From Anopheles merus (Eukaryota; Arthropoda; Insecta; Diptera; Culicidae): DNA of 64,000 bases. The notes beneath the pieces were generated by a model. That model saw only the letters and a program-made list of their open reading frames with translations, was not told where the DNA came from and did no database searches. The translations under genes and the position numbers were made by a program. The stretch is from contig NC_054085.1 in NCBI RefSeq assembly GCF_017562075.2, positions 19,888,222-19,952,221 on the forward strand. Reading direction: 5' to 3'. Of the stretch, positions 12,510-21,795 are shown in pieces (within the stretch, counting starts at the first letter, position 1; the number at the start of each line of letters is the position of its first letter).

Positions 12510-12594
12510 CTTCTGAAAGTTCCAACTCGAGCTCGGCCAACTTTTCCCGGACATCGTCCGGGAGCGCCCCATAATCCACGCTGATGTCGCTCAT
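12510..12594 (-). CDS. Dip2: Disco-interacting protein 2, first coding exon
   Basis: The ATG at 12,594-12,592 opens 28 codons reading MSDISVDYGALPDDVREK and then LAELELELSE, before a strong donor (AAG|GTAAGG) at 12,510/12,509; one base of the next codon is carried over. The segment VRExLAELELELSEG is the hallmark N-terminus of DIP2 proteins, the start of the DMAP1-binding domain. The full protein is about 1,700-1,800 residues and carries two adenylate-forming (acyl-CoA synthetase-like) domains; those exons lie beyond the left edge. In yeast and flies Dip2 controls a subset of diacylglycerols; in Drosophila it binds Disco and affects axon and dendrite patterning. The start is favoured because the frame has no earlier ATG and the context (AAAGATG) has A at -3. 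Confidence 0.9.
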
Positions 12595-14170
12595 CTTTGA
12601 TCCGTTGCTAAAATACTCCCCCGAGAGGCTGGAGCGGGCGTTGGTGGGGGGTCCGATACGAAAACTGGGATGAAAAACCGGTCTCCACCCGCCGGTTGCC
12701 GTCACGAACGTTCTTCCCGTTCACCGTACAAACAGACACACACACACACAGAGACAGACGCAGTAACAATCGCACGCACTGAAACCCAGGCAACGCAGCA
12801 CCGCACCACTTCCGGGTTGGTGATTTCCTTTTTTGCTGGGTCGCCCCCACAGACCGACTAATTTTTCATCCTTTCTACCGAGACCGGTTGAAACTTGCAG
12901 CACACAAGCACACACACACCAGGCAGCCGAAAGTGGGTGATTCACACATCCACACAGGCACACGCACCACCCGCAAAATCTTACTTATCGTTGCAGGTGT
13001 TTTTCCACACTTTTGCACCGCAGCAGGGAGGAAGTAATCCTTCTCGCCAATTTTTACACGCCTACACGGAACACGCACACACACACGCATACACACAAAA
13101 CGCACACGCCCAACACACCCGTCGGGAGGCGGCCAGTTAGTACTGTGTATGTGCACACCGCCTCGCGTAGCTAATCTTTGATGCTGATGCTTTTACGAGC
13201 GGCAGCAGCAACACCACAGCACAGCACACAGATCTCTGGTGGTTGTAATCAACACGCGCGCAAAAAAAAAAACAACACGCTCAAACGCACTCGCACGCCA
13301 CCAACACTGACACCGACTACCAACGGATGATGATCATCACAGCATCATCGCCACCGCACACACCACGCGCCTACTATTACTACTGGTACTCAGCAGCAAC
13401 ACACAACTGCAGCAGTGATTTGCACACCGCCCGCAAACGCATCCTTTTACCGCTTTCGCCCGCAACTTAGCGATGCTGGTGTAATATTCACACAACGCAC
13501 ACGAACACAGGACACACACGGGCACACGCACGCACTATTCTTTGCAGCTTTATTTCATTTTATCTTTTGCTGTGCGCCCTAATGCTCTCCCCGGCGGAGG
13601 AGACCCGCTTCCTCACACACACGCACACACACACACGCTCTATCTCGCTCGCTCTATCGCTGCTTCGCTGCACAACCTACAGGGCAGTGGGTTTCGTTCC
13701 GTTTCCCCCTGGGGTTGTTCACCACCGACCCCTACCGTACGGCATACTGCGATTGTGAGTGTGTCTGGGGAGGCGCGAAAGGCTCGCTTTACTCGCATCC
13801 AACCAAAGCCCACACAATAAAAACACGGGCACGCGCGCACCCCTTTGTTCCGGGGGCAAACACTGCAATTCACAACACTCTTTCAACGATTTTTTTTCAG
13901 CCTTCTTTCCAGCGGAACCACCGTGAGACAGTGACAGCGTCCGTCCGTCCGCCGTGAGGTTACCTTTTGAAATGAAACAAAACAAACAAACGGCACCGAA
14001 CTGACAGGTACGCAGGGTGGAAAAATGGTCAAGATGTGCACAGTGTGGCGGTGAGCTGTTACCCATTTCGCTGTGTTTATGACGGCTGGTTGAGTACTGC
14101 TGTTCATTCCCTAGCTCGCGCTGACGTTTGAAGCGGAGAATTGAGGCGGCGCTCTGGCAGCAATCAAACA
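12595..14170 (-). promoter_or_regulatory. Dip2: Dip2 5' UTR and probable promoter region
   Basis: This GC-moderate stretch directly upstream of the Dip2 ATG is packed with CA/TG dinucleotide tracts (for example near 12,730, 12,905, 13,080 and 13,615) and contains no convincing exon on either strand. The frame ahead of the ATG stays open without another ATG, consistent with a leader. No clear TATA box or initiator could be fixed, so the transcription start is not placed. Confidence 0.55.
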
Positions 14171-14431
14171 CAATTACGACTCAAACAAACCCTACGTAGA
14201 ATATACAAGAGGTGTCTACTTAGCGTTTGGCATGCTGCTATTTTGAGAATCAGTTTTACAAAAACCGTCGATATTTGTTTACAGGTAGCAGCTGCAATAT
14301 AACATGGAAAATGCCGATTTATGAAGTGTAGTCACCGACAAACCGACGTGACACTTCGAACAAAATGAGCTTCAAAAGTTGTCTCCTTATTTCAAATGAA
14401 AATACGTTAAACACTAGCGCCATCGCACTTA

Positions 14432-14509
14432 CAGGGTTTGCCTAGTCAGTTTCGAATGTAAACGTTGGTACAGGGAGTTCCAAGACAATTTCGAATGTAA
14501 ACGTTGTTA
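14432..14509 (+). repeat. Two 39-bp tandem units sharing a MITE-like end
   Basis: Unit 1 (14,432-14,470) and unit 2 (14,471-14,509) both begin CAGGG and end with the same core TTTCGAATGTAAACGTTG (14,450-14,467 and 14,489-14,506). The start of unit 1, CAGGGTTTGCCTAG, differs by one base from the end of the MITE at 1,286, and even the preceding CGCACTTA is shared. This suggests a common element family. Confidence 0.7.
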
Positions 14510-14585
14510 TTCACCGCGTGCAATATGGTTATCCACATCGATCTGACATTTCATTTCCATCATAATATTTTTTTTATTTCTTCAG

Positions 14586-14652
14586 CATGATTTTCAACAC
14601 GTCTCAAGCTGTATTTTGTTTGACAGTTTTTTGTTATGTGTTGAAAATCATG
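14586..14652. repeat. Perfect 15-bp inverted repeat (hairpin)
   Basis: The arms CATGATTTTCAACAC (14,586-14,600) and GTGTTGAAAATCATG (14,638-14,652) are perfectly complementary around a 37-base loop. No surrounding target duplication was seen. It could be a miniature transposon remnant or a structured RNA; the sequence does not decide. Confidence 0.7.
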
Positions 14653-15848
14653 TGTAAAAACTGAAATTTCATTTTGAACCTAAAACACCATTTGACAGAT
14701 GTTGAAAAACATCTTGGAGCAGGTGAATGCTAATGTGCGCATTCGAAAGTGGCTTGGAAAAACTCTGTAATGTATAATAAAAACTGTGAAACCCTTTCCA
14801 GTTGTGTCCAATACCGTGCTAAACATGTTTATATTTTTTTTCAATTCCAATTTGGTAATAGCCCGCACAAGCCGGTTTAACAGCAAATACGAAACTACTT
14901 TCTCTACGTACATTTTGTTTTTTTTTTTTTATAATTTATATAAAACAAAAAAATAAAATAAAATTTATGTATAAAAATATATTTTTATATATAAATATAT
15001 TTTTTTATAAAACTCCGCTCGTAACAATCAAACCTCAAAAAAGATCAGTTATTAGCGGCGTTTATGTATGCGACTGTCGAGTCCCATACATTTTGACTAA
15101 ATCGCAACGCATTGCATCAGAACAAGTATCGCTTTCTAAATCATTCTCAAAGTAGTACATTCTTACAAGTAAGTGTGCAATCAAAACTTAAAGCAATCAA
15201 AAGTTGTTACGAATTTTGGAGATAATTTTTGAAGGCTTAGGAAAACTAAACATGCTTTCGCCCTCTTTCATAATAAAAATGAAACTTCTCATTACTATAA
15301 ATCATGAAGAAGCTCCTGGGACGTTAAATGTATTTTTTTGAAAAACTTCGTGGATAGTCTTGGGTTGAACTGGACTGCTGAACTGAGTCAAGCTAAACCA
15401 ACTAGAACAGAGCTGTCTGGAAAAAGACTTTCCAGAAATTTGGAAAATCTAGAGTTTTAATAGCGATACTTTATCAATTCTTTGTTTGATTCAGTTCAAA
15501 TAAACGATTCTTATTCAGGATTATGTATTTGGTATTCGTAAAAAGTCATAAAAACTGCGAACAGTGTAATGTTTGTTGATATTGATACATTCTTGAGACA
15601 TTTAAGGAAACAGGAGGTCCCATTGAGGATCTAAATAGGGCTTAGGGCCCCCAGATGGATAAATTCGCATCTGCGTTAGATCATACTAATTAACTTTAAA
15701 ACAAAATAAGGTTTAAAGGAAACAGAAATAAAGTTTACAACAAATGGTAAGAAAAGCTATACCAACCTTTGCTTTCTACAAACACTTGTTAGCCAACATG
15801 TAACACATCTCGGACACACCATTTGATTGTAGTCGTGGTTCATATCAA

Positions 15849-18800
15849 TTTATTTCCTTTCATTTTTCCGTTCATGTTTGGTTTACTGAATGCTGGATGT
15901 TCACCGGAAATATTTACGCCTAAATGTACGCATTTATATGGGGATGTATGGTTGAATGTGTAATGTACGTGGTAGTATGTGTATGCATTTTGTTTCATAT
16001 AAAGTTGTTAGAGGGGGGGGGGGGGGGGGGGGAGGAGGGGCTGGTTTTCTCTTGTGGGATTATTTTTCGCCTTGTTTCTGATTCTTTGCATTTTGCTCTA
16101 CAATTTCATTAGCTTCTTCAGTTCACACTAATTTTCAAAATGATTTTTCATTTGTTTCCTATTTGGGGGAGCGAGAGAGAGAGAGAGTGAGCGAGAGTGA
16201 ATGAGATTTGTTTGATTTACGCTTTATGATTTTAATGTTTCGTCAAAAATTCCTGATGGCGTCTGGTGGCGTTCTCGTTCTCTGTCAAGAGAAGCGTTTT
16301 GTCGTCTTCCTACTACGGAACAACACACATCCCGCAAAGGAGCGTTCTCCCAGTTTATTTTTTTATTTTTTCACTGTTTGCCTTTGCTTCTTCCCGTTCC
16401 CCAAATATCTCCGGCCGTACTTTCACTCGTACCAAACGCGTCCTAACTTTCAGTTCTCCACTTCGCCACTCCATCCCACTGACTAAATCTCGTGTGAAGA
16501 ATCTCAACCATACGGACACATACACATATTCAACATATTCTGGTTCGTTATAAACATTTACAAAAAAGTTTCCAATTTTCATCGCACAAAATATCTAACC
16601 ACCTGTCCCCGCCCCATTCTTGTACCGTGTCCACGAAAAGGGACACAACTCACGCAACTGAGAAAATAAACCCTGCTACATTGTACACGGTTCGTTTTAC
16701 AAAAGCACAGACAGAAACGCTAAAAACTAAAAACAGACACAGCAGGGGGGAAGGATGAGGTGTGGGGGTATAAAAGTGAATATAAGCTACTCGCCTTTCC
16801 ATCGCTCTACACCTTTTTCTCCTATGCGCCACTTTAACCTAAAACTGAACTATTTTAAATTGCAACCGTTAACGTCATTGCAGTCATATGAGATAATTAC
16901 GAGCTATAAAGCGGACTCACATCGGACACACGGTGATGTCCCGAAAGAAAATAAAAAAGCGAGACGAAAGAAAGCACAGAAAGTTACAAAAAATACAATC
17001 AAAACACACACACACACAAACACGCGAAAAGGTCATCTCCTCGTGAAAACTCAAAACATCTCCCCTTGAGTTCTCTTATGCTTCTCTCCAAGAGATGCAT
17101 ATACTATAGTTATTGGTGAATTTTTCTTGTACGGAATCTTTAAAACTGCAGTTCAGAATTGCGTTCGTCATACACTATTACCGTCCGACAAACGCACGGG
17201 GAGGTTCGGAAGACGGCAATAGTTTTGCGCTTTTATTATACATTACCTTTACGTTTTTTCATGTGGTTTTGTGTGTGTATGTAGGCGTGTTTTGCAATAA
17301 AAATATTACTATAAATATAAAATATATAAGAAAATATATAAAAAATCAAGTAGCAATTCTACAAATTACTAATATCGCTCGCTCGCGGAACATAGTTTTC
17401 GTGTACCTTCATTCTCCCTAAATATCCGCGTCTTGTTATACACACTAAAAGCTCGCGTGAGAGAGAGAGAACGGTGAAGCGCATGAGAAAGGCGGATGCA
17501 TTAAAGGTAAGGACCGGAAAAAGTTAATTCGAATTGAAAAAAAACTCTAACCACGTATAAAGCATCCGATGCCAACCGCAACCCCTGCATCCGAGGGCGG
17601 GAAAATAAAAAGCGCCAAAAGGGGGGAGAAATAAAAACTACAAATAGTAGAAACACGTTTCTAGCTAGCCGACTCCACTACCGCTCCATATTTCCTTCTC
17701 TTTTCGCTCGTTTCTCATTCTCAACTGACTCCGTTCGAACAAAACAGCGGCAATCACACCACAAACCACACACCTCGCAAACATCATCATCATCAAACGA
17801 GATTCATCATACCCCAATTACTCCCGCCGGAGTGGGTACGTCGTCGAGTCGTGTGTCGCATTCGTCGTTTTCTGTTCAGCGAAAATACTGAACAGACGAA
17901 AGGTTTATTTGACTTTTTTTGTTTTGTTTTGTTTGTTACTGTTTGTCCTTTTTCATTACCTACGTATTTTGCTCTTCCTTTGAGTTCTACACTTATGTTA
18001 TCGCCTGCAAAAAATCTTTACACAAATGAAAAGTTTTTGAGTATTGTATGCATATCTATTCCTGTGTGTAGCTTGCACGCCGTTCCGTCGTTCCGCTTTC
18101 CTGCGCTTTTCACACTATCGCTGTTTTTTTTTTTTTTGAGAACTTTCGATGTGTTTGCTGCTGTTTGCTTTATGCAACTGAGCTACTAACACACACACAC
18201 AATCCATTTCCGTCTCTTGCACTCTCACTCTCTCTCTCTTCTTCACGTCACTTTAGCGTGTGTTTGTTTTTCTTTAATTTTCGTTTTACTTAATACGATT
18301 AATTTCTATATATTTTTTTTGCGCGGGAAGGAGACAACCTTCGCGCGAAACGCAAAACACTACTCGGCAGTGGCCATTTCCGTTTACGGGTTTTCCAATT
18401 TCGCAAACTGCTACTGCTGCTGCTTCCTCCCTTCGCTTTACTTCGCTTCTGGTGTGGTGTCTCTTCCTTTTTTTCCAAACCTCTTCTTCTTTCTTTTTTT
18501 TTGCCTACTCCGTCGCATCTCTTCTTTATCTTATTTCACTTTCCTACTTGCATGTGTGTTTTATTATCCTTTCTCTCTGTGGTTATCATCATCATGCTGG
18601 CACATTCGCTTCCTTTCCTTTCGTTTGTTCTTTCCTCTTTTGGTCTTCTTCTTCTTCTTTCGTATCCATTTCCTTCTGATTTTCTGAGTTTGATCTGTTT
18701 GTTTTTGTGTTCTTCTTCTATTATAATATTCAATTAAATTTCACCTTTTTTCCATTTCTCTCTTTATGCCGCTGGCGAAACAGAAAAGGGATATAAGTTT

Positions 18801-19501
18801 AATGTGGAAATTTATACGCATGCGATGGAACGGAGAAAGGAAAAGAACAAGGGAAGGAAAAACTCTATATTCATAAACGCGAAAAACAATCGTTTCCTTC
18901 TGCTTCGGCTTCTTTCATAGCTTTTTTATATATGTATAAAAAAGGGACGAAAAACACAAATAATATCGAACAAACAATCGAAAGGAAAAACAAAACATTC
19001 CCTTTCCCTCCCCATTTGCTTTTTCTTCCTGCTGCGCGCGCGTTACAAAACTAACCGCTCACAACACTCGCAGCCCCCGCCTTCACACTCTCCACTATAC
19101 GGTTAGTGGGTTTCCGGTTGCACACGTACGTGTACTTCCATCGTAAGAATTTCCTTTCTAGAGTTTTTTTTTTGTTTTGTTTTGTTGTTTCTACAAAATA
19201 ATATATCCTTGCATAAAGAGTAGGTGGAATTGTATCGACTTCTCCGGCGAGATTTTTCTTTTCTTTTTTTTCGATTCGGAGAAGTTGGTGGATGTTTTGT
19301 TGCTGTTTTTTTTGTTACGGGAGCACGTCACACTATATATATATTTCTTAATTTAGCTGACGGCTTGTTTCAGTAGAATAGTTGTAAAAAAGCAATAGTG
19401 CTTCCTCGCTTCTTGTTGTTGCTGCTGTTGTTGCTGTTGTTTGCTGCTGTGCATATTATTTAATGTGGCCGCTCTCTAGCTTTCACCGCTCCCTAACCAA
19501 C
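15849..19501 (-). other. fax: Probable long fax 3' UTR
   Basis: Downstream of the fax stop codon about 3.6 kb contain no exon and no recognised transposon. The sequence is pyrimidine-rich on the plus strand, so the RNA would be A/purine-rich. A candidate poly(A) signal (AATAAA on the minus strand) lies at 15,854-15,849, and other candidates occur earlier, for example around 17,900 and 16,350, so alternative ends are possible. Long 3' UTRs are common in neural genes. The distal end is inferred only from the motif and the change in composition. Confidence 0.4.
16013..16032. repeat. Poly-G run of 20
   Basis: Twenty consecutive G bases, followed by AGGAGGGG, form a strong G-quadruplex candidate on the plus strand. 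In a minus-strand fax transcript the run would be C-rich. Homopolymers of this length are also error-prone in assembly. Confidence 0.9.
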
Positions 19502-19679
19502 TTATTTGGCGGCTGCCTCCTCTTTTTCTTTATTCTCCTCCACCACCTTCTCGGGTTCCTCCTTCTTTTCGGACTTCTCGTTCGAGTTGTCCTTCTCGAG
19601 CTCCTTTTCCGACTCGTTCTTGTCCTGTTCGGCGGTCTTTTCCGTGTCAGCACCTTCCTTGTTTTCCTTGGTTTCCGGC
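19502..19679 (-). CDS. fax: fax, last coding exon (charged C-terminal tail)
   Basis: The exon starts after the acceptor CATCCACAG and ends in TAA at 19,504-19,502. It encodes about 58 residues (PETKENKEGADTEKTAEQDK and onward to EEAAAK), almost entirely Lys, Glu, Asp, Asn and Ser: a low-complexity acidic/basic tail. The Drosophila protein, as I recall it, also ends in a Lys/Glu-rich tail after IPKPEPETKE. One base begins the exon, completing the Glu codon split with the previous exon. Confidence 0.9.
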
Positions 19680-19758
19680 CTGTGGATGGATGAAACATGT
19701 TAGGCGGTCAGTTAGGCTATAAAGCATACAACTTCCGCGCACACACACACACACTTAC

Positions 19759-19955
19759 TCTGGCTTCGGGATGTGCGCGTTCAGATCGAGCTTGGTGCAG
19801 ATGTCCTCCCAGTCGGGGAAGCAGCGCTCCTTGATCCGCGAAACGTGTCCCACCAGGTTCGGGCAGTTCTCCTGCATGAACTCCTTCAGACCGTACTTAA
19901 CCTCGTCCAGAATGAAGTGAATTTGTGCCAACACGGAGAATGCAACACAGTCGAG
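19759..19955 (-). CDS. fax: fax exon, C-terminal GST-like helical region
   Basis: Bounded by a strong acceptor (TCTCCTCTCCAATTCCAG) and the donor GTAAGTGT, with phases 0 and 2 that fit both neighbours. It encodes LDCVAFSVLAQIHFILDEVK, then YGLKEFMQENCPNLVGHVSR, then IKERCFPDWEDICTKLDLNA and HIPKPE. The TTLD-VAF start (T-T from the previous exon) is typical of the helical metaxin/GST C-terminal domain. Gene-level annotation is under the 21,457-21,795 exon. Confidence 0.95.
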
Positions 19956-20094
19956 CTGGAATTGGAGAGGAGAGAAAGAAATAAATGGAAATTACAATCA
20001 TTGAATATTTGTACTGAAGAGTTCCAAAACGCCTCTTCTCTAGTAATGGAAAAAATGAAGTTTTTGTCGGGATCGAATTGACTAGCTCCGATTT

Positions 20095-20640
20095 TTTTGC
20101 GTAATCGATTCCGGATAGTAGGTCCGAAATCAGATCGGCTCCAGAATCTATTCAGGAATCGAATCCGGAATCGTATTCGAATCTTGAATCGGATTCGAAT
20201 CGGGAATCGAAAACGGCTCGGGAATCGGAATATGCTTGGGAATCGGTTTCGGAATCGGCTTCATAATGAGAATCGGCACCGAAATCAAATTCCGTTTCGA
20301 TATCTTCATGCAAATAGGCGTTTGGGTCCTATGCAGCTGCGATTCGATATCGATAGCCGCCAAGAACCCAAATTTATTTGTAACGATCAATTCTTATGGA
20401 GATTACAGCACTGATTTCGTTTCTAAAACCTCTGATTTCAATTCTAGAACTGACTCTGATTCTGGAATCAATTCTGATTCCGATTCCGGAGCTGATTACG
20501 ATTTCCGAGCCAATTCCAATTCCGGGGCCGATTCCGGAATTGGAGTTAGCACCGGCATCTACTCCGGAATCGGCTCCAGAATCTACACCGAAATCGGAGT
20601 TGGCTCCGGATATCGCAATCGGCTCCGTAATTAATACCGA
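20095..20640. repeat. Degenerate palindromic GATTCCGGAATC array in a fax intron
   Basis: Within the 763-bp intron between the exons at 19,759-19,955 and 20,719-20,856, about 550 bp are built from variants of GATTCCGGAATCGG. Most 6-12 base windows read nearly the same on both strands. This yields artefact ORFs on both strands rich in Ser, Gly, Asp, Ile and Pro. In style it resembles the GATTCATGAATC array at 2.9 kb, but no terminal repeats were found. Confidence 0.8.
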
Positions 20641-20718
20641 ACACAAAACCGGAGCCGGGTAGTTCCGATTCCGAGCTCTCCGAACTACTCTCCTCCTTCC
20701 TTCCAAACGACTACTTAC

Positions 20719-20856
20719 CGTGGTGGGTTCATCACCGAAGAAGAATGGCTTATCGGCCAGCAGCTCGGACAGCACCTTCAGATCCTTGCGACCGAACTCC
20801 TCAATTTCCTCCGGCTTGTGGACGCCCAGGCCCTGAGCTTTCACCTTTTTAGCACC
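20719..20856 (-). CDS. fax: fax exon, middle GST-like region
   Basis: Exactly 46 codons, phase 0 at both ends, between the acceptor GTGTTTCCAG and the donor GTAAGTAG. It encodes GAKKVKAQGLGVHKPEEIEE, then FGRKDLKVLSELLADKPFFF and GDEPTT. The segment LGDKPFFFGDEPTTLD is the most conserved part of the fax/metaxin-like family, where the C-terminal helical domain of the GST fold begins. Confidence 0.96.
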
Positions 20857-21456
20857 CTGGAAACACTAGAGACGTTAGAGGACGGATGGTTCCGGATTAA
20901 CAAACGGGTGCACACTACATGACATGGTATGGTTGAGAGAGAGATAGAGCCAGATGAAACATGTCGCTTGCTTCATACGTTTGTTAGAGAGTTCTGTGTG
21001 TGTGTGTGTGAGTTTGAGGAATGAATATCTTTGGGTCACTTCTCCAAAAAAGAGAGGCTTAGATGAACCTTTTATTCCACGCCTTAAGGTAGGTCTCAAG
21101 ACTCAAGAGCTAGACAACAATCGAGGGTAAGTTAATGATCCATGCAGGAAAGAATAGGAGCAAGAGACTCTTCAAGACGGACATGGAATTCTATTGACAT
21201 TCAGAAGAATTATGAGTTCGACAAATGCATGCAGAGGACGCCGACCCACAATTCTTCGCTGAGCGAAGTATCTACTGGATGATCTATTGGCGCAGGAGTG
21301 TTGTGGATGAGTGCACGGGAAGGACTAAAGGATGCGCTGTAGAATTGTTCAGGCAAGTATGAACGGAAAATGGAATGGGTGCACATACATACACAAAACG
21401 GTACAGGGTTTTGCAACGGTAACAAGATTGAACAGTAACAGAACAACAACACTTAC
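20857..21456 (-). other. fax: fax intron (600 bp)
   Basis: Flanked by the donor after SRK (CGCAAG|GTAAGT) and the acceptor TTTCCAG. It holds a short TG run near 21,000 and otherwise unremarkable sequence. No ORF or RNA gene is supported. Confidence 0.85.
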
Positions 21457-21795
21457 CTTGCGGCTGAACTGGAATTTGAAGAAGAAGTTCAGCAGCGCAT
21501 TCGGCAGACGGCTGCCGAGCGCGTGCTGCAGGTTAATCTTGTAGCCCTTGAGCATCTGTTCCGTGTTCTTGCTGCGCCAGGACAGCACCACCCAGACGAG
21601 ATGGTTCTCAAGCATCGAAATCATCGCGTGGGCAATGTTGCGCTGCTCCTGGGTCAGGGCGGCGTCCAGGTCCTTGTCGTAGCGCGTCGCCAGCTCCTGC
21701 ATGATGATGGTCGAGTCGGCAATCTCCTCCCCATTGACCTCGACGAACGGCAGCTGTCCCTTCTTCGAGCGCAGCTTCAGCTTATGGTCGATGTT
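21457..21795 (-). CDS. fax: Failed axon connections (fax), GST-like domain exon
   Basis: 113 codons, phase 0 at both ends, from the acceptor ACCTTCGCAG to the donor GTAAGTGT. It encodes NIDHKLKLRSKKGQLPFVEV, then NGEEIADSTI, then a long helical stretch through MLENHLVWVVLSWRSKN and ending LLNFFFKFQFSRK. LPFVEVNG with ADST is the cis-proline/glutathione-site region of the thioredoxin-like fold; residues from about 45 onward belong to the helical domain. In Drosophila, fax is a membrane-associated axonal protein found as a dominant enhancer of Abl mutants; no enzymatic activity is established. The four visible exons give about 283 residues. The missing N-terminus (in the fly a segment like VVYLYQFSRTPLLPSLSPYC) must lie to the right. 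Confidence 0.96.

Larger units (their letters stand above)
14171..15830. other. Intergenic spacer between fax 3' end and Dip2 promoter
   Basis: AT-rich sequence with no supported gene. It contains the 2 x 39-bp tandem at 14,432-14,509 and the hairpin at 14,586-14,652. From 14,930 to 15,010 it is nearly pure A/T. The ORFs here are short and lack splice or start support. Confidence 0.6.

Noticed and set aside
20236..20662. Ser/Gly/Asp- and Ile/Pro-rich ORFs within the fax intron
   Set aside because: They are readouts of the palindromic GATTCCGGAATC array and lie between exons whose phases already match.
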